Notes: generated from the letters alone by a model not told the origin. Shown: positions 23,746-32,892, numbered from the stretch's first letter. The stretch is 64,000 bases of DNA from Azoarcus sp. KH32C (GCF_000349945.1 NC_020516.1:3596001-3660000); one strand, 5' to 3'. Program-made: numbers and translations.

Positions 23746-25281
23746 ATGAATTTGTTGCGCGCCCTCGTAACCGTCAGCGGCATGACCATGCTGTCGCGCA
23801 TCCTCGGCTTCGTGCGCGACTTCGTGATTGCCCGCGCCTTTGGGGCAGGACTGGCAACCGACGCCTTTTTTGTCGCATTCCGCCTACCCAATCTCCTGCG
23901 AAGAATGTTCGCCGAAGGCGCCTTTTCACAGGCCTTCGTTCCCATCCTCGCGGAATACAAGAACCGGCGCGGCCCCGACGAGACGCATCATCTCCTCAAT
24001 CGCGTCGCGACCGCCCTGTCGCTGGTCGTGGCACTGGTGTCGCTCGCCGGAATCGTCGCGACGCCACTGATCATCCAGGTGACGGCGCCCGGCTACACGG
24101 ACGAGCCGAACAAGTTCGCACTGACGGTCGAACTCACGCGCATCATGTTCCCGTACATCCTGTTCATGTCGCTCGTGGCCCTGGCCGGCGGCGTACTCAA
24201 TACATGGAGCCGATTCGCGATTCCGGCTGTCACGCCGGTGCTGCTCAACCTTTCGTTCATCGTAATGGCGCTGTTCGCGGTGCCCTACTTCGACCCGCCG
24301 GTGATTGCACTCGCTTGGGCGGTGATCATAGGCGGAGCGCTGCAACTCGCCCTCCAGCTATGGCCCCTCGCCCGCATCGGCATGATGCCGCGCTTCGAGC
24401 TGAAGTTGGACGACCCCGGCGTCCGCCGCGTCGGCAAGTTGATGCTGCCGGCCATCCTGGGCGTTTCGGTGAGCCAGATCTCGCTGATCATCAATACGAT
24501 CTTTGCGTCTTTCCTTCCGACGGGAAGCGTGTCCTGGCTGTACTACGCCGACCGACTGATGGAATTCCCCTCCGGACTGCTGGGCGCGGCCCTCGGGACG
24601 ATCCTGCTGCCGAGCCTGTCGAAGCTCCATGCGGACGAGCAGCCCGAGGCATTTTCGTCGCTGCTCGACTGGGGCATGCGCCTGACCTTGATGTTGACGC
24701 TGCCGGCAGCCCTGGCACTGGCGATCCTTGCAGTGCCGCTGATCTCGACGCTATTCCAGCACGGAGCCTTCGGCGCCGACGACGTACTCCAGACACGGAC
24801 CGCGCTGGTCGCCTACAGTGTCGGGCTGACGGGATTGATCATGGTGAAGATCCTGGCGCCAGGCTTCTACGCCCGCCAAGACATTCGCACGCCGGTCAAG
24901 ATCGCCCTCGTCACACTCGCCGCCACGCAGACGATGAACCTCGCGTTCGTCGGTCCGCTGAAGCATGCGGGACTGGCCCTGTCGATCGGGTTGGCGTCGA
25001 TGCTCAATGCGGGCCTGCTATTCCGAGGGCTGCGACGACGCGGGGTATATCGGCCGATGGCGGGATGGGGCGCCTTCGGCCTGCGCCTGTTCGCTGCACT
25101 GACCGTGCTTGCGGCCGTGCTCTGGTTCGGCATGGGCAGCGAGGCGTCCTGGCTCGACCAGGGATCGATGGCGCGCGTGCTACGACTGTCGGCGATCGTC
25201 GCCGCCGGTATCGGAGCCTACTTCGCCATGCTGTATGCAACGGGATTCCGGCCCGGGGATTTCCGCCGTCGCGCAGCCTGA
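23746..25281 (+). CDS. murJ: Lipid II flippase MurJ (MviN)
   Basis: This 511-residue integral membrane protein flips lipid II to the periplasmic face for peptidoglycan synthesis. About 14 hydrophobic helices are evident, and the N-terminus MNLLRALVTVSGMTMLSRIL plus FRLPNLLRRMFAEGAFSQAF is diagnostic. I chose the ATG at 23746 since the upstream in-frame extension overlaps the rpsT start and is unconserved. The rpsT/murJ head-to-head arrangement is standard in betaproteobacteria. Confidence 0.97.
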   Translation: MNLLRALVTVSGMTMLSRILGFVRDFVIARAFGAGLATDAFFVAFRLPNLLRRMFAEGAFSQAFVPILAEYKNRRGPDETHHLLNRVATALSLVVALVSLAGIVATPLIIQVTAPGYTDEPNKFALTVELTRIMFPYILFMSLVALAGGVLNTWSRFAIPAVTPVLLNLSFIVMALFAVPYFDPPVIALAWAVIIGGALQLALQLWPLARIGMMPRFELKLDDPGVRRVGKLMLPAILGVSVSQISLIINTIFASFLPTGSVSWLYYADRLMEFPSGLLGAALGTILLPSLSKLHADEQPEAFSSLLDWGMRLTLMLTLPAALALAILAVPLISTLFQHGAFGADDVLQTRTALVAYSVGLTGLIMVKILAPGFYARQDIRTPVKIALVTLAATQTMNLAFVGPLKHAGLALSIGLASMLNAGLLFRGLRRRGVYRPMAGWGAFGLRLFAALTVLAAVLWFGMGSEASWLDQGSMARVLRLSAIVAAGIGAYFAMLYATGFRPGDFRRRAA

Positions 25282-25368
25282 ATAACGGCGGCGCAAGCCG
25301 CGCCGCCGCACTACAATTGAAGCCGATTCGAACACCTTCACGGACGGACACTAGAGGAGTCGAGCGGC

Positions 25369-25998
25369 ATGAAATTGACCAGTCAAAGCTTCGTCGACGG
25401 CGCGCGCATTCCCGGCGAGTTCGCATTCTGCATCCCGGCATCCGAGGGACATGTTTGCCTCGGCAGCAATCGCAATCCGCATCTCGCCTGGTCCGGCGCA
25501 CCCGAGGGGACACGTTCGTTCGCGCTCGTCTGCCATGACCCGGACGTGCCGAGCCGAGGGGACGACGTGAATCAGGAGGGCCGCAGCGTGCCGACGAGCC
25601 TGCCGCGCGTGGATTTCTTCCACTGGGTAGCCGTCAATCTGCCGGCGGATCTGCGGGAAATCGGCGCCGGCAGCTTTTCGCAGGAAGTCGTTCCGGCAGG
25701 GAAACCCGGCCCTGAAGGCCCGCTCGGCAGTTGCCAAGGGATCAACGATTACACGGCCTGGTTTGCCAACGACGAGTCAATGCGCGGCAACTATTACGGT
25801 TACGACGGCCCCTGCCCGCCGTGGAACGACGAACTGCTCCACCATTACGTCTTCACGCTGTACGCGCTGGACATCGATCACTGTGCACTGGAGGCACCGT
25901 TCACCGGCGCACAGGTGCGAAATGCGATCGCCGGACACGTGCTCGCCGAAGCGCACCTGACCGGGACCTACACACTGAATCCGGCCCTCGCCGACTGA
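25369..25998 (+). CDS. YbhB/YbcL family Raf kinase inhibitor-like protein
   Basis: This 209-residue PEBP-fold protein carries the ligand-pocket features NPHLAWSGAPEGTRSFALV, CHDPDVPSR and YDGPCPPWNDELLHHYVF, a variant of the GPCPP-x-HRY motif. It is somewhat longer than E. coli YbhB because of an insertion around residues 62-95. Bacterial members are cytoplasmic with unknown ligands. No signal peptide is seen. It converges on the phosphofructokinase gene, eight bases away. Confidence 0.9.
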   Translation: MKLTSQSFVDGARIPGEFAFCIPASEGHVCLGSNRNPHLAWSGAPEGTRSFALVCHDPDVPSRGDDVNQEGRSVPTSLPRVDFFHWVAVNLPADLREIGAGSFSQEVVPAGKPGPEGPLGSCQGINDYTAWFANDESMRGNYYGYDGPCPPWNDELLHHYVFTLYALDIDHCALEAPFTGAQVRNAIAGHVLAEAHLTGTYTLNPALAD

Positions 25999-26006
25999 CG
26001 CAGACG

Positions 26007-27263
26007 TCAAGGGCGATACGGCGGCAACGCGCGCTTCACGCCCGGTAGCTCGAAGCGCGCGTAATCCGGCAGACCGGCGCGAAAGGCCGGGGAGATTTCG
26101 CCCTCGATCAGCGGCCTCAAGTACGTCAGGGCCGCATCGGTGACATGCAGGCCGTCGGCACGGATGAATGCCGGCGGCACGCATCGCTCCAGGTTCGCGA
26201 TCGCGCTAACCGGGACGAGCACGACATCCCACGTGTAAGGCGCGTCGCCCAGGCGCCGTATCGCGGGCATTACACAGTCCTGACCCTGCAGTGCGAAATC
26301 CACGGCCGCGGCGCCCACTGCCATCGCGTGAGCGTAATCGGTCGCGGAGACGAGATGCCCGGCTGCGCGCTGCAGGTAGTCCGGGATTGCCCAGTGATGC
26401 TTGTAGCCGAGGCGCGCCTGGATCAGCCGAGCGATGCATTGCCCCGCCCCGCCGAGCTGGACGTGGCCCTTGCTGTCATGGTCCTGCTCCATCAACAGCG
26501 AACCGTCGCCGCGCCGAATGCCTTCCGAAACCGTGATCGCGCAGTAGCCCAGACGCTCGACCGTCGCCCTCACCGCATCGAGGAAGACATCCTCGTCGAA
26601 GGGCACCTCGGGCATCAGAATGATGTGCGGCGGCTCATCCGGGCCGCGGGCAGCGAGCGCGGTCGCCGCGGCAATCCACCCCGCGTTGCGCCCCATGACC
26701 TCGAGTACGAACGCGCGCCCTACCCGGCTGGACATCGCGGCCAGATCGAGCCCGGCCTCGAGCATCGCGGTGGCGGCATACTTCGCGGCCGAGCCGAAGC
26801 CCGGCGAGCAGTCGCTACCTTCGAGATCGTTGTCGACCGTCTTCGGAATGCCGACACAGACGAGCGGATACCCTCGCGCCCGCGCCGCCGCGGAAATCTT
26901 GGCGACGGTATCCATCGAACCGTTGCCGCCGTTGTAGAGAAAGTAGCGAATGTCGTGGGCAGCCAGGACTGCGAAGAGCCGGTCGTATTGCGCAGGGTTG
27001 TCCTGTGGCGGATCGAGATCGAAGCGGCAGGAGCCGAAAGCGCCGCCGGGCGTATGGGCAAGCGCCTGCAGGGCATCGGGGGCAAGCCCGGCAGTGTCGA
27101 CCAGATCCTCGGCCAGCACGCCGAGAATGCCGTGGCGGGCGGCGAGGACCGTTCCGACGACATCCGGACGCCCGCGGGCGGCTTCAATCACGGCCGCGGC
27201 ACTCGCGTTGATCACCGCAGTGACTCCGCCCGATTGCGCGTAGAGCAGGTTCGCCTTGCTCAT
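26007..27263 (-). CDS. 6-phosphofructokinase, probably pyrophosphate-dependent
   Basis: This 418-residue PFK phosphorylates fructose 6-phosphate reversibly. The substrate loop is GGNGSMDTVAKIS, followed by PKTVDNDLEGSDCSPGFGS. The lysine in PKTVDND, where ATP-PFKs have GSIDND, points to pyrophosphate as phosphate donor. MGRNAGW is also present. The length fits the PPi-PFK group common in betaproteobacteria rather than the 320-residue PfkA. It is downstream of adk but separated from it by a strong terminator. Confidence 0.9.
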   Translation of the reverse strand: MSKANLLYAQSGGVTAVINASAAAVIEAARGRPDVVGTVLAARHGILGVLAEDLVDTAGLAPDALQALAHTPGGAFGSCRFDLDPPQDNPAQYDRLFAVLAAHDIRYFLYNGGNGSMDTVAKISAAARARGYPLVCVGIPKTVDNDLEGSDCSPGFGSAAKYAATAMLEAGLDLAAMSSRVGRAFVLEVMGRNAGWIAAATALAARGPDEPPHIILMPEVPFDEDVFLDAVRATVERLGYCAITVSEGIRRGDGSLLMEQDHDSKGHVQLGGAGQCIARLIQARLGYKHHWAIPDYLQRAAGHLVSATDYAHAMAVGAAAVDFALQGQDCVMPAIRRLGDAPYTWDVVLVPVSAIANLERCVPPAFIRADGLHVTDAALTYLRPLIEGEISPAFRAGLPDYARFELPGVKRALPPYRP

Positions 27264-27279
27264 CTGGTTCTTCCTGGCA

Positions 27280-27326
27280 AAAACAAAACGCGGCGAGCAA
27301 ACGGGGACACCCCGTCGCTCGCCGCG
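27280..27326 (-). terminator. Strong terminator after adk
   Basis: On the minus strand CGCGGCGAGC and GCTCGCCGCG arms (27317-27326 and 27289-27298) form a perfect 10-bp stem. The loop holds a second hairpin (ACGGGG/CCCCGT). A T-rich tail, TTTTGTTTTT, follows. It lies about 20 bases after the adk stop, so pfk needs its own promoter or read-through. Confidence 0.88.
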
Positions 27327-27345
27327 TGATCGCGACGATGCGTAC

Positions 27346-27999
27346 TTACTTCAGCGCGTCGAAGGCGCGGGCGGTGATTTCGTCCACCGCACCGAGGCCC
27401 GCAATCTTGCGAACTTTCGGCGCAGCCGCGGCACCCGAGGCAGCCCACTTCGTGTAGTACTCAACCAGCGGCTTGGTCTGCGCGTGGTAAACCTCGAGGC
27501 GCTTCTTCACGGTCTCCTCGCTGTCGTCATCACGCTGGATCAGGTCTTCGCCCGTTACGTCATCCTTGCCCGCAACCTTCGGCGGGTTGTACTTGACGTG
27601 ATAGGTGCGACCGGATGCAACGTGAACACGGCGACCGCTCATGCGCTCGACGATCTCGCTGTCGGGCACGTCGATTTCGAGCACGAAATCGATCGGCACG
27701 CCGGCTTCCTTCATCGCGTCGGCCTGCGGGATCGTGCGCGGGAAGCCATCGAACATGTAGCCGGACTTGCAGTCGTCCTGCTGCAGGCGATCCTTCACCA
27801 GGCCGATGATGATGTCGTCGGACACGAGGCCACCCGCGTCCATGACCTTCTTGGCCTCGATGCCCAGCGGTGTGCCGGCCTTGACGGCGGCGCGCAGCAT
27901 GTCACCGGTGGAAATCTGCGGAATACCGAATTTTTCCTTGATGAAGTTGGCTTGCGTGCCCTTACCGGCCCCCGGCGGCCCCAACAGAATCAGTCTCAT
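27346..27999 (-). CDS. adk: Adenylate kinase
   Basis: This 217-residue enzyme interconverts ATP + AMP and two ADP. The P-loop GPPGAGKGT, AMP-binding segment QISTGDMLRAAV, GFPRT motif and a full-length LID domain (SGRRVHVASGRTYHVKYNPP) identify the long bacterial form. The LID lacks the four zinc-binding cysteines. It follows kdsB by 63 bp and ends at a strong terminator. Confidence 0.98.
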   Translation of the reverse strand: MRLILLGPPGAGKGTQANFIKEKFGIPQISTGDMLRAAVKAGTPLGIEAKKVMDAGGLVSDDIIIGLVKDRLQQDDCKSGYMFDGFPRTIPQADAMKEAGVPIDFVLEIDVPDSEIVERMSGRRVHVASGRTYHVKYNPPKVAGKDDVTGEDLIQRDDDSEETVKKRLEVYHAQTKPLVEYYTKWAASGAAAAPKVRKIAGLGAVDEITARAFDALK

Positions 28000-28062
28000 T
28001 TTAGAACCCTCCCGTTATGCGGCCAGCAAGCCGCATCGTTATGTGAAATCAAAGACTAAAAC

Positions 28063-28839
28063 TTACTCGACTCGTTCCTGACGGTCAAACACCGCCCTGA
28101 CGCGCGCAAGGTCTTCCGGCGTATCGACACCCGCGGCAGGTGCTTCGGCCACCGACAGGACGCGGATGCGGTAGCCGTGCCACAACGCCCGCAGTTGCTC
28201 GAGCGCCTCCCATCCCTCCAGCGGCGAAGGCGCGAGCTCGGCGTAACGGCGCAGGAACGCGACCCGGTAAGCGTAGATCCCAATATGCCGCTGCACGGGC
28301 AAGCCTTCCGGCACGGAACCGCGATCCGCCGCAAACGCGTCTCTCGGCCAGGGGATCGGTGCCCGGGAAAAATACAGCGCGTGAGCGCGCGCATCGCACA
28401 CGACTTTCACGACGTTCGCGTTGAAGAACTCGCCCGCGTCGGTGATCAGATGGGCGGCCGTGGCAATCGCCGCATCGGGGTCCGCTGCCAGTGCCTCGGC
28501 GACCGCCCGAATCAAGTCCGGATCGATCAGCGGTTCGTCGCCCTGCACGTTTACGACGATTGCATCGTCGGACCACTCGAGCGCCTCAACGACTTCCGCG
28601 AGACGGTCCGTTCCGCTCGGGTGGTCGGCACGCGTCATCAGCACATCGGCGCCGGCGACGCGCACGGCGTCGAGCACCCGCTCGTCATCGCTCGCCACCC
28701 ACACGGACGCTGCACCGGACTTGCGCGCCTGCTCAAGCACCCGCACGACCATCGGCTTGCCGCCGATGTCGGCGAGCGGCTTCCCCGGCAAACGCGTCGA
28801 GGCGTAGCGCGCAGGAATGACGACGTTGAAGTCCGCCAT
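28063..28839 (-). CDS. kdsB: 3-deoxy-manno-octulosonate cytidylyltransferase
   Basis: This 258-residue enzyme activates Kdo to CMP-Kdo for lipid A core assembly. The N-terminal IPARYASTRLPGKPL loop, the segment VQGDEPLIDPDLI and the end segment LEQLRALWHGYRIRV are characteristic. Length is normal. It begins two bases after the trm112 stop in the run exbB-exbD-lpxK-trm112-kdsB-adk. Confidence 0.98.
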   Translation of the reverse strand: MADFNVVIPARYASTRLPGKPLADIGGKPMVVRVLEQARKSGAASVWVASDDERVLDAVRVAGADVLMTRADHPSGTDRLAEVVEALEWSDDAIVVNVQGDEPLIDPDLIRAVAEALAADPDAAIATAAHLITDAGEFFNANVVKVVCDARAHALYFSRAPIPWPRDAFAADRGSVPEGLPVQRHIGIYAYRVAFLRRYAELAPSPLEGWEALEQLRALWHGYRIRVLSVAEAPAAGVDTPEDLARVRAVFDRQERVE

Positions 28840-28841
28840 GA

Positions 28842-29033
28842 TCAGCGACGCAGCGCGTCCACTTCCTCAGCGGAGAGCTGGCGCGCTTCTTCCGCCAGCA
28901 TCACGGGGATGCCGTCGCGAATCGCGAATCCGAGGCGATCAGCCTTGCAGACCAACTCCTGCTTGTCCTTGACGAAGTCGAGAGGCCCCTTGCAGAGCGG
29001 GCACACGAGGATTTCAAGCAGTCTGGCGTCCAT
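28842..29033 (-). CDS. Trm112-family protein
   Basis: This 63-residue protein matches the bacterial Trm112/YcaR family: LLEILVCPLCKGPLDF and RDGIPVML. Eukaryotic Trm112 activates methyltransferases; the role of the bacterial form is unclear. The zinc site here has one CPLC pair and a later single Cys (ELVCKAD), so it is incomplete relative to eukaryotic members. It overlaps the 3' end of lpxK by 20 bases and sits between lpxK and kdsB, as in many proteobacteria. Confidence 0.93.
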   Translation of the reverse strand: MDARLLEILVCPLCKGPLDFVKDKQELVCKADRLGFAIRDGIPVMLAEEARQLSAEEVDALRR

Positions 29034-30027
29034 GCGACAGTTTCTCCAGGATGATTTCGGCGGCGCCCGCGGCGATGGTCGCCGTCACGGGAAATTCCCA
29101 AGTGTCGGCGGGCGCAAAGGAGGCGCATTTTACCGCATCCTTGCTTGTCAGGATCTTCGCCTCGTCCGGCGCGAAATCGAGATCCGACGAAACGAAGACG
29201 TGATGGTCCGGGAAGGGATGCGGCACGACATCGAGACCCATTTCGCCGAGCTGCGCAAAGAACCGTTCGGGACGCCCGATTCCGGCGATCGCGTGAACGC
29301 GCTTGCCGACGAACTCCCGCGGAGCGCGACGCTCCCCGGGCTTCCCCAGCATGAGCAGCTCGTGCCCTTCGAGGCGCATCTGGAATGTCGGGCGTTCGTC
29401 GATCTGCGCCGCAAGCGACGGGGAAAGCGGCCCGTGAGCGATCACGAGGTCGACCGAGCGCAGGCGCGATACGGGCTCGCGCAAGGGCCCGGCGGGCAGC
29501 AGCCGGCAATTGCCGAGAGTGACTTCGTCGACGACGGCAATCTCGATATCCCGCGCCAGCCGGTAATGCTGCAGGCCGTCGTCGGCGACGATCACGTTGC
29601 AGTCCGGATGGGCGCGCAGCAATGCCTGCGCCGCCGCGGGACGATCCCGACCCACCGCAAGTGGGCAGCCGGTAATGCGGGCGAGGAGAACCGGCTCGTC
29701 GCCATAGAGGGCCGGATCGCCGTCGGGCGGAACAAGGGTGACCCCCTCCACACGTCCGCCGTAGCCGCGACTAACGATACCCGGTGTGTAGCCCGATTCG
29801 CGCAGGCGCCGTACGAGCCAGTCCACGACCGGCGTCTTGCCGCTACCGCCGACGGCGATGTTGCCGACGACGATGACCGGAACGGGCAGGCGCACCGAAG
29901 CCACGGCGCGCAGACGGAACAAGGCGCGCCGCGCGGCTGCGATCAGTCCGAAAAGCGCGGCAAGCGGCAGCAGTGCGGCCGACGCGAAGCTGCGCGACTG
30001 CCAGAACGCGGGGGCCCTGCGGGACAT
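29014..30027 (-). CDS. lpxK: Tetraacyldisaccharide 4'-kinase
   Basis: This 337-residue membrane-associated kinase phosphorylates the lipid A disaccharide precursor to lipid IVA. The N-terminal membrane helix is at about residues 14-31, followed by the P-loop VVGNIAVGGSGKTPVVDWL and the segment VSRGYGG. VADDGLQHYRL carries the catalytic DDxxQ motif. The length is normal. It follows exbD by 38 bp and overlaps the trm112 start. Confidence 0.97.
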   Translation of the reverse strand: MSRRAPAFWQSRSFASAALLPLAALFGLIAAARRALFRLRAVASVRLPVPVIVVGNIAVGGSGKTPVVDWLVRRLRESGYTPGIVSRGYGGRVEGVTLVPPDGDPALYGDEPVLLARITGCPLAVGRDRPAAAQALLRAHPDCNVIVADDGLQHYRLARDIEIAVVDEVTLGNCRLLPAGPLREPVSRLRSVDLVIAHGPLSPSLAAQIDERPTFQMRLEGHELLMLGKPGERRAPREFVGKRVHAIAGIGRPERFFAQLGEMGLDVVPHPFPDHHVFVSSDLDFAPDEAKILTSKDAVKCASFAPADTWEFPVTATIAAGAAEIILEKLSHGRQTA

Positions 30028-30065
30028 GCCGGAGAACTAGCGCCGCCGCGTGCGCGACGCGGGGC

Positions 30066-30485
30066 TCACTGCGGAGCCTGGGTGGCGAAGGTGATATGCG
30101 GCAGCCCGGCCCGCTGGGCAGCCTGCATCACATCGATGACGCTCTGGTGCGGCGACTTGGCGTCCGCATTGATGACCACGACCGGATCCTTGACTCCGGG
30201 AGACGTGGCCTTGCCGAGTGCAGTCGCGATCAGGTTGATGTCCCGCGACCCTACCGGTACACGATTGACGATGACGTCGCCCGCGGCGCTGACCGCGACG
30301 ATCACCTCGTTCGGTGCTTCTTGCGCGCCGGCCGATTCGGCGGTCGGAAGGTTGATTTCAAGCCCGGCAACCTTGGAATACGAGGTCGTCAGCACCAGAA
30401 AGATGATGAGGACCAACATGACGTCGATCAGCGGGATCAGGTTGATCTCGGGCGCCTCGTTACGCCGGTCGCGCTGGAAATTCAC
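30066..30485 (-). CDS. exbD: ExbD/TolR family energy-transducing protein
   Basis: This 139-residue protein has a short cytoplasmic N-terminus, one transmembrane helix with the functional Asp (INLIPLIDVMLVLIIFLV) and a periplasmic domain. With ExbB it forms a proton-driven motor coupled to TonB or Tol. In betaproteobacteria this pair sits upstream of lpxK, where a link to envelope biogenesis has been suggested by position only. It starts 11 bases after exbB. Confidence 0.94.
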   Translation of the reverse strand: MNFQRDRRNEAPEINLIPLIDVMLVLIIFLVLTTSYSKVAGLEINLPTAESAGAQEAPNEVIVAVSAAGDVIVNRVPVGSRDINLIATALGKATSPGVKDPVVVINADAKSPHQSVIDVMQAAQRAGLPHITFATQAPQ

Positions 30486-30496
30486 GCTGCCCCCGA

Positions 30497-31108
30497 TCAG
30501 CTACGGCGTTCGCCGTGGACGACTTCCACCAGCTTGATCGCCTGCTGTTCCATATCGATGACGAAACTGTCGATCAGGGCGCGGAAGTGCCGCCAGAAGA
30601 TCGTCGACGGGATCGCGATGATCAGTCCGAGACCGGTGCTGTTGAGCGCCGTCGAAATACCCTGGGCCAGGAGCTGCGGGCTGGAGCCGGCCGTTGCGCC
30701 CTGCGCAGCGAAGATGTCGATCATGCCGACGATGGTGCCGAAGAGCCCCATCAGCGGGCTGATCGATGCGATGGTGCCGAGCGTCGTCAGGAAGCGCTCC
30801 AGTTCGTGGGCGACGGCGCGACCGGTCTCTTCGATCGCCTCCTTCATGACTTCACGGGAGCTGCTGACATTGCGGAGCCCTGCGGCGAGAACGCGGCCCA
30901 GCGGGGAATGTGCCTCGACGCGCCCGGCCATGTCGGCGGTGACGCCCTTTTGGCGCAGATCTGTGAGTACCTTGTCGAGCAGGCCGGAGGGAACTACCTT
31001 GGACCTGCGCAGAGTCACCGAACGTTCGATGATAAGGGCAACGGCGATGACAGACGCCAGCAGCAGCGGCCAGATCGGCCAGCCAACAGCCTGGATGAGC
31101 GCAAACAC
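30497..31108 (-). CDS. exbB: ExbB/TolQ/MotA proton channel family protein
   Basis: This 203-residue protein has three transmembrane segments (about residues 9-31, 110-135 and 150-175) and the conserved cytoplasmic/TM pattern LGTIASISPLMGLFGTIVGMI, here cited in pieces, then LAQGISTALNSTGLGL. It pairs with the downstream ExbD. It is the first gene of the lipid A/adk run. Its 5' region contains a cluster of DnaA-box-like motifs. Confidence 0.94.
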   Translation of the reverse strand: MFALIQAVGWPIWPLLLASVIAVALIIERSVTLRRSKVVPSGLLDKVLTDLRQKGVTADMAGRVEAHSPLGRVLAAGLRNVSSSREVMKEAIEETGRAVAHELERFLTTLGTIASISPLMGLFGTIVGMIDIFAAQGATAGSSPQLLAQGISTALNSTGLGLIIAIPSTIFWRHFRALIDSFVIDMEQQAIKLVEVVHGERRS

Positions 31109-31199
31109 GCGACAAGACTCCGCAGAGGGAAAAGCGGAACTTTAGCGCCCCGTGTCTTGCAGGGCAATAGGGCACGCAAATGTCATCGCCTCCAGCAAG

Positions 31200-31396
31200 A
31201 ATCCACAAAAGCTGTGGATAAGTTTGTGGATTGCTCGTCAAAAAATCCCTAACTCTCTGGCGCAACAAGCATTCCGACGCTTCGATGAAAAATTAGGCAA
31301 CAAATTAGTTGCATAAAAACAGATACTTATAAAATACCATCGCGAATGAGCGGTTTTCGTCGGAAACAATTGACAAGCCGCCCCGCTTGTGGATTC
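31200..31396. promoter_or_regulatory. DnaA-box cluster in the exbB-xseA intergenic region
   Basis: One perfect DnaA box (TGTGGATAA, 31213-31221) is flanked by near matches AATCCACAA (31200-31208), TGTGGATTG (31225-31233) and TGTGGATTC (31388-31396). The stretch between about 31234 and 31345 is AT-rich and holds a GCAAC/GTTGC inverted repeat at 31297-31312. No dnaA or dnaN gene is near, so this is not the usual oriC setting. It fills the 304-bp divergent gap 31109-31412 and may affect exbB or xseA expression. Confidence 0.5.
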
Positions 31397-31412
31397 CGTT
31401 ACAATCGCGGCC

Positions 31413-32789
31413 ATGCAAAACGACGTATCGATAACTGCCGGCGGAGATTTCGAAGGGCGCGAATTTCAGCGTCCGCTCAGCGTTTCCGCATTGAATCGCC
31501 TCGCCCGAGAGACTCTCGAGCGGCGTTTTCCGCTGTTATGGGTGAGCGGAGAAATTTCCAACCTCACGCGCGCTCCATCGGGCCATCTTTACTTCACGTT
31601 GAAGGACGAAAACGCGCAGGTTCGCTGCACGATGTGGCGCAACAGGGCCCAGTTGCTGCCCTTCCGTCCGGAAAACGGCATGCATGTCGAGGCACGCGTG
31701 CTGGTGTCCCTGTACGAGGTGCGCGGGGACTTCCAGCTCAGCGTCGAGGGCCTGCGGCAGGCCGGCCAGGGAAACCTGTTCGAGGCCTTCCTGCGCTTGA
31801 AGGAAAAGCTTGCGGCAGAGGGCCTGTTCGATGTCGCGGCCAAACGCGAGGTGCCCCGTTATCCGCGCCGTATTGGCGTGGTGACGTCGCCCGCGGCCGC
31901 AGCCTGGCGCGACGTCCTTGCCGCGCTTTACCGGCGTGCGCCCCAGCTCGAAATCGTGCTGTACCCGGCACCCGTGCAGGGCGACGGGGCCGGTGCCCGG
32001 CTTGCCGACGCCCTGCTCGCGGCCTCCGCACGCGCCGCCGGCGACGGCATCGACTTGGTGCTGCTGGTGCGTGGCGGCGGAAGCATCGAGGATCTGTGCG
32101 CCTTCAATGACGAGGGCCTGGCGCGCGCGATTCGGGCTTGCGCGGTGCCAGTGATCAGCGGCGTAGGACACGAAACGGATTTCACGATTGCGGACTTCGT
32201 CGCAGACGTCCGGGCGGCGACGCCGACGGGCGCCGCAGAGCTTGCCAGTGCGGGGTTTCACGCGGCCGAGGCTCGGCTGGCGGAACTGGAGCGCATCCTT
32301 GGTGGCGCGATGCGGCGCCAGCTCAACTCTCATGCGCAGCGTCTGGACCGTGCGGCGCTGCGCTTGCTCCATCCGCGCGAACGGCTGCAACAGGCGCGGG
32401 AAAGGCATGAACGGCTGGCAGCACGGCTGAGTGCGGCGATGCATCGCCGGCTGGAACGGCTGCGCGCGCGCCAGGAGATTCTGCGCTTGCGTCTGACGGC
32501 CCGGCGACCCGATCTTCGGCGTGACATGGAACGTTGCGCGCGGGCGGCGTCGCGGCTGGCTCAGGCACGCGAAATGCATCTGCGTTTGCGGACGGAGCGA
32601 CTCGCCACTCTCGCCGCCCATCTGCAGCACCTCGCCCCACAGGCGGTGTTGGCACGGGGCTACAGCATCACACGCGACGCCGAGGGGCGAATCCTGCGTT
32701 CAGCTGACGATACCGCCGCGGGCGCGGAGGTTTCGGTGGAACTCGCATCCGGACGGCTCCATGCTATTGTGAATAGCACGGAAGCATGA
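31413..32789 (+). CDS. xseA: Exodeoxyribonuclease VII large subunit
   Basis: This 458-residue subunit, with XseB, degrades single-stranded DNA in both directions. The N-terminal OB-fold contains FPLLWVSGEISNLTRAPSGH and LYFTLKD. The nuclease core has RRIGVVTSPAAAAWRDVL, VRGGGSIEDL and GVGHETDFTIADFVAD; a long coiled coil follows, and the end LARGYSI is typical. I chose the ATG at 31413; a GTG at 31389 is possible and neither has a good Shine-Dalgarno. XseB is not in the window. Confidence 0.96.
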   Translation: MQNDVSITAGGDFEGREFQRPLSVSALNRLARETLERRFPLLWVSGEISNLTRAPSGHLYFTLKDENAQVRCTMWRNRAQLLPFRPENGMHVEARVLVSLYEVRGDFQLSVEGLRQAGQGNLFEAFLRLKEKLAAEGLFDVAAKREVPRYPRRIGVVTSPAAAAWRDVLAALYRRAPQLEIVLYPAPVQGDGAGARLADALLAASARAAGDGIDLVLLVRGGGSIEDLCAFNDEGLARAIRACAVPVISGVGHETDFTIADFVADVRAATPTGAAELASAGFHAAEARLAELERILGGAMRRQLNSHAQRLDRAALRLLHPRERLQQARERHERLAARLSAAMHRRLERLRARQEILRLRLTARRPDLRRDMERCARAASRLAQAREMHLRLRTERLATLAAHLQHLAPQAVLARGYSITRDAEGRILRSADDTAAGAEVSVELASGRLHAIVNSTEA

Positions 32790-32791
32790 TT

Positions 32792-32830
32792 GTGCCGACT
32801 GCCGTCCGGTTCGCCGGATGGCCTCGGCAC
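32792..32830 (+). terminator. Hairpin after xseA
   Basis: GTGCCGA (32792-32798) pairs with TCGGCAC (32824-32830). Within it, CCGTCCGG and CCGGATGG form an inner stem around a TTCG loop. It begins right after the xseA stop. The following bases, GGCTTTACC, give only a short T stretch, so termination may be partial. Confidence 0.6.
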
Positions 32831-32862
32831 GGCTTTACCGTCGCTTCGTCTTCGTTGCGGGA

Positions 32863-32892
32863 TTGCATGGGGAGTTAAAGCCCGACTAGAAT
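32863..32892 (+). promoter_or_regulatory. Predicted sodB promoter
   Basis: TTGCAT (32863-32868) and TAGAAT (32887-32892), separated by 18 bp, resemble sigma-70 -35 and -10 boxes, about 55 bp upstream of the sodB ATG. GGAAGGAGAG lies at 32930-32939 as a strong ribosome binding site. Confidence 0.5.

Noticed and set aside
31200..31396. Origin of replication
   Set aside because: DnaA-box motifs are present, but dnaA, dnaN and a typical set of boxes are absent, so I do not call oriC.
31369..31412. Sigma-70 promoter TTGACA/TACAAT before xseA
   Set aside because: The spacer is about 24 bp, too long for a functional pair.
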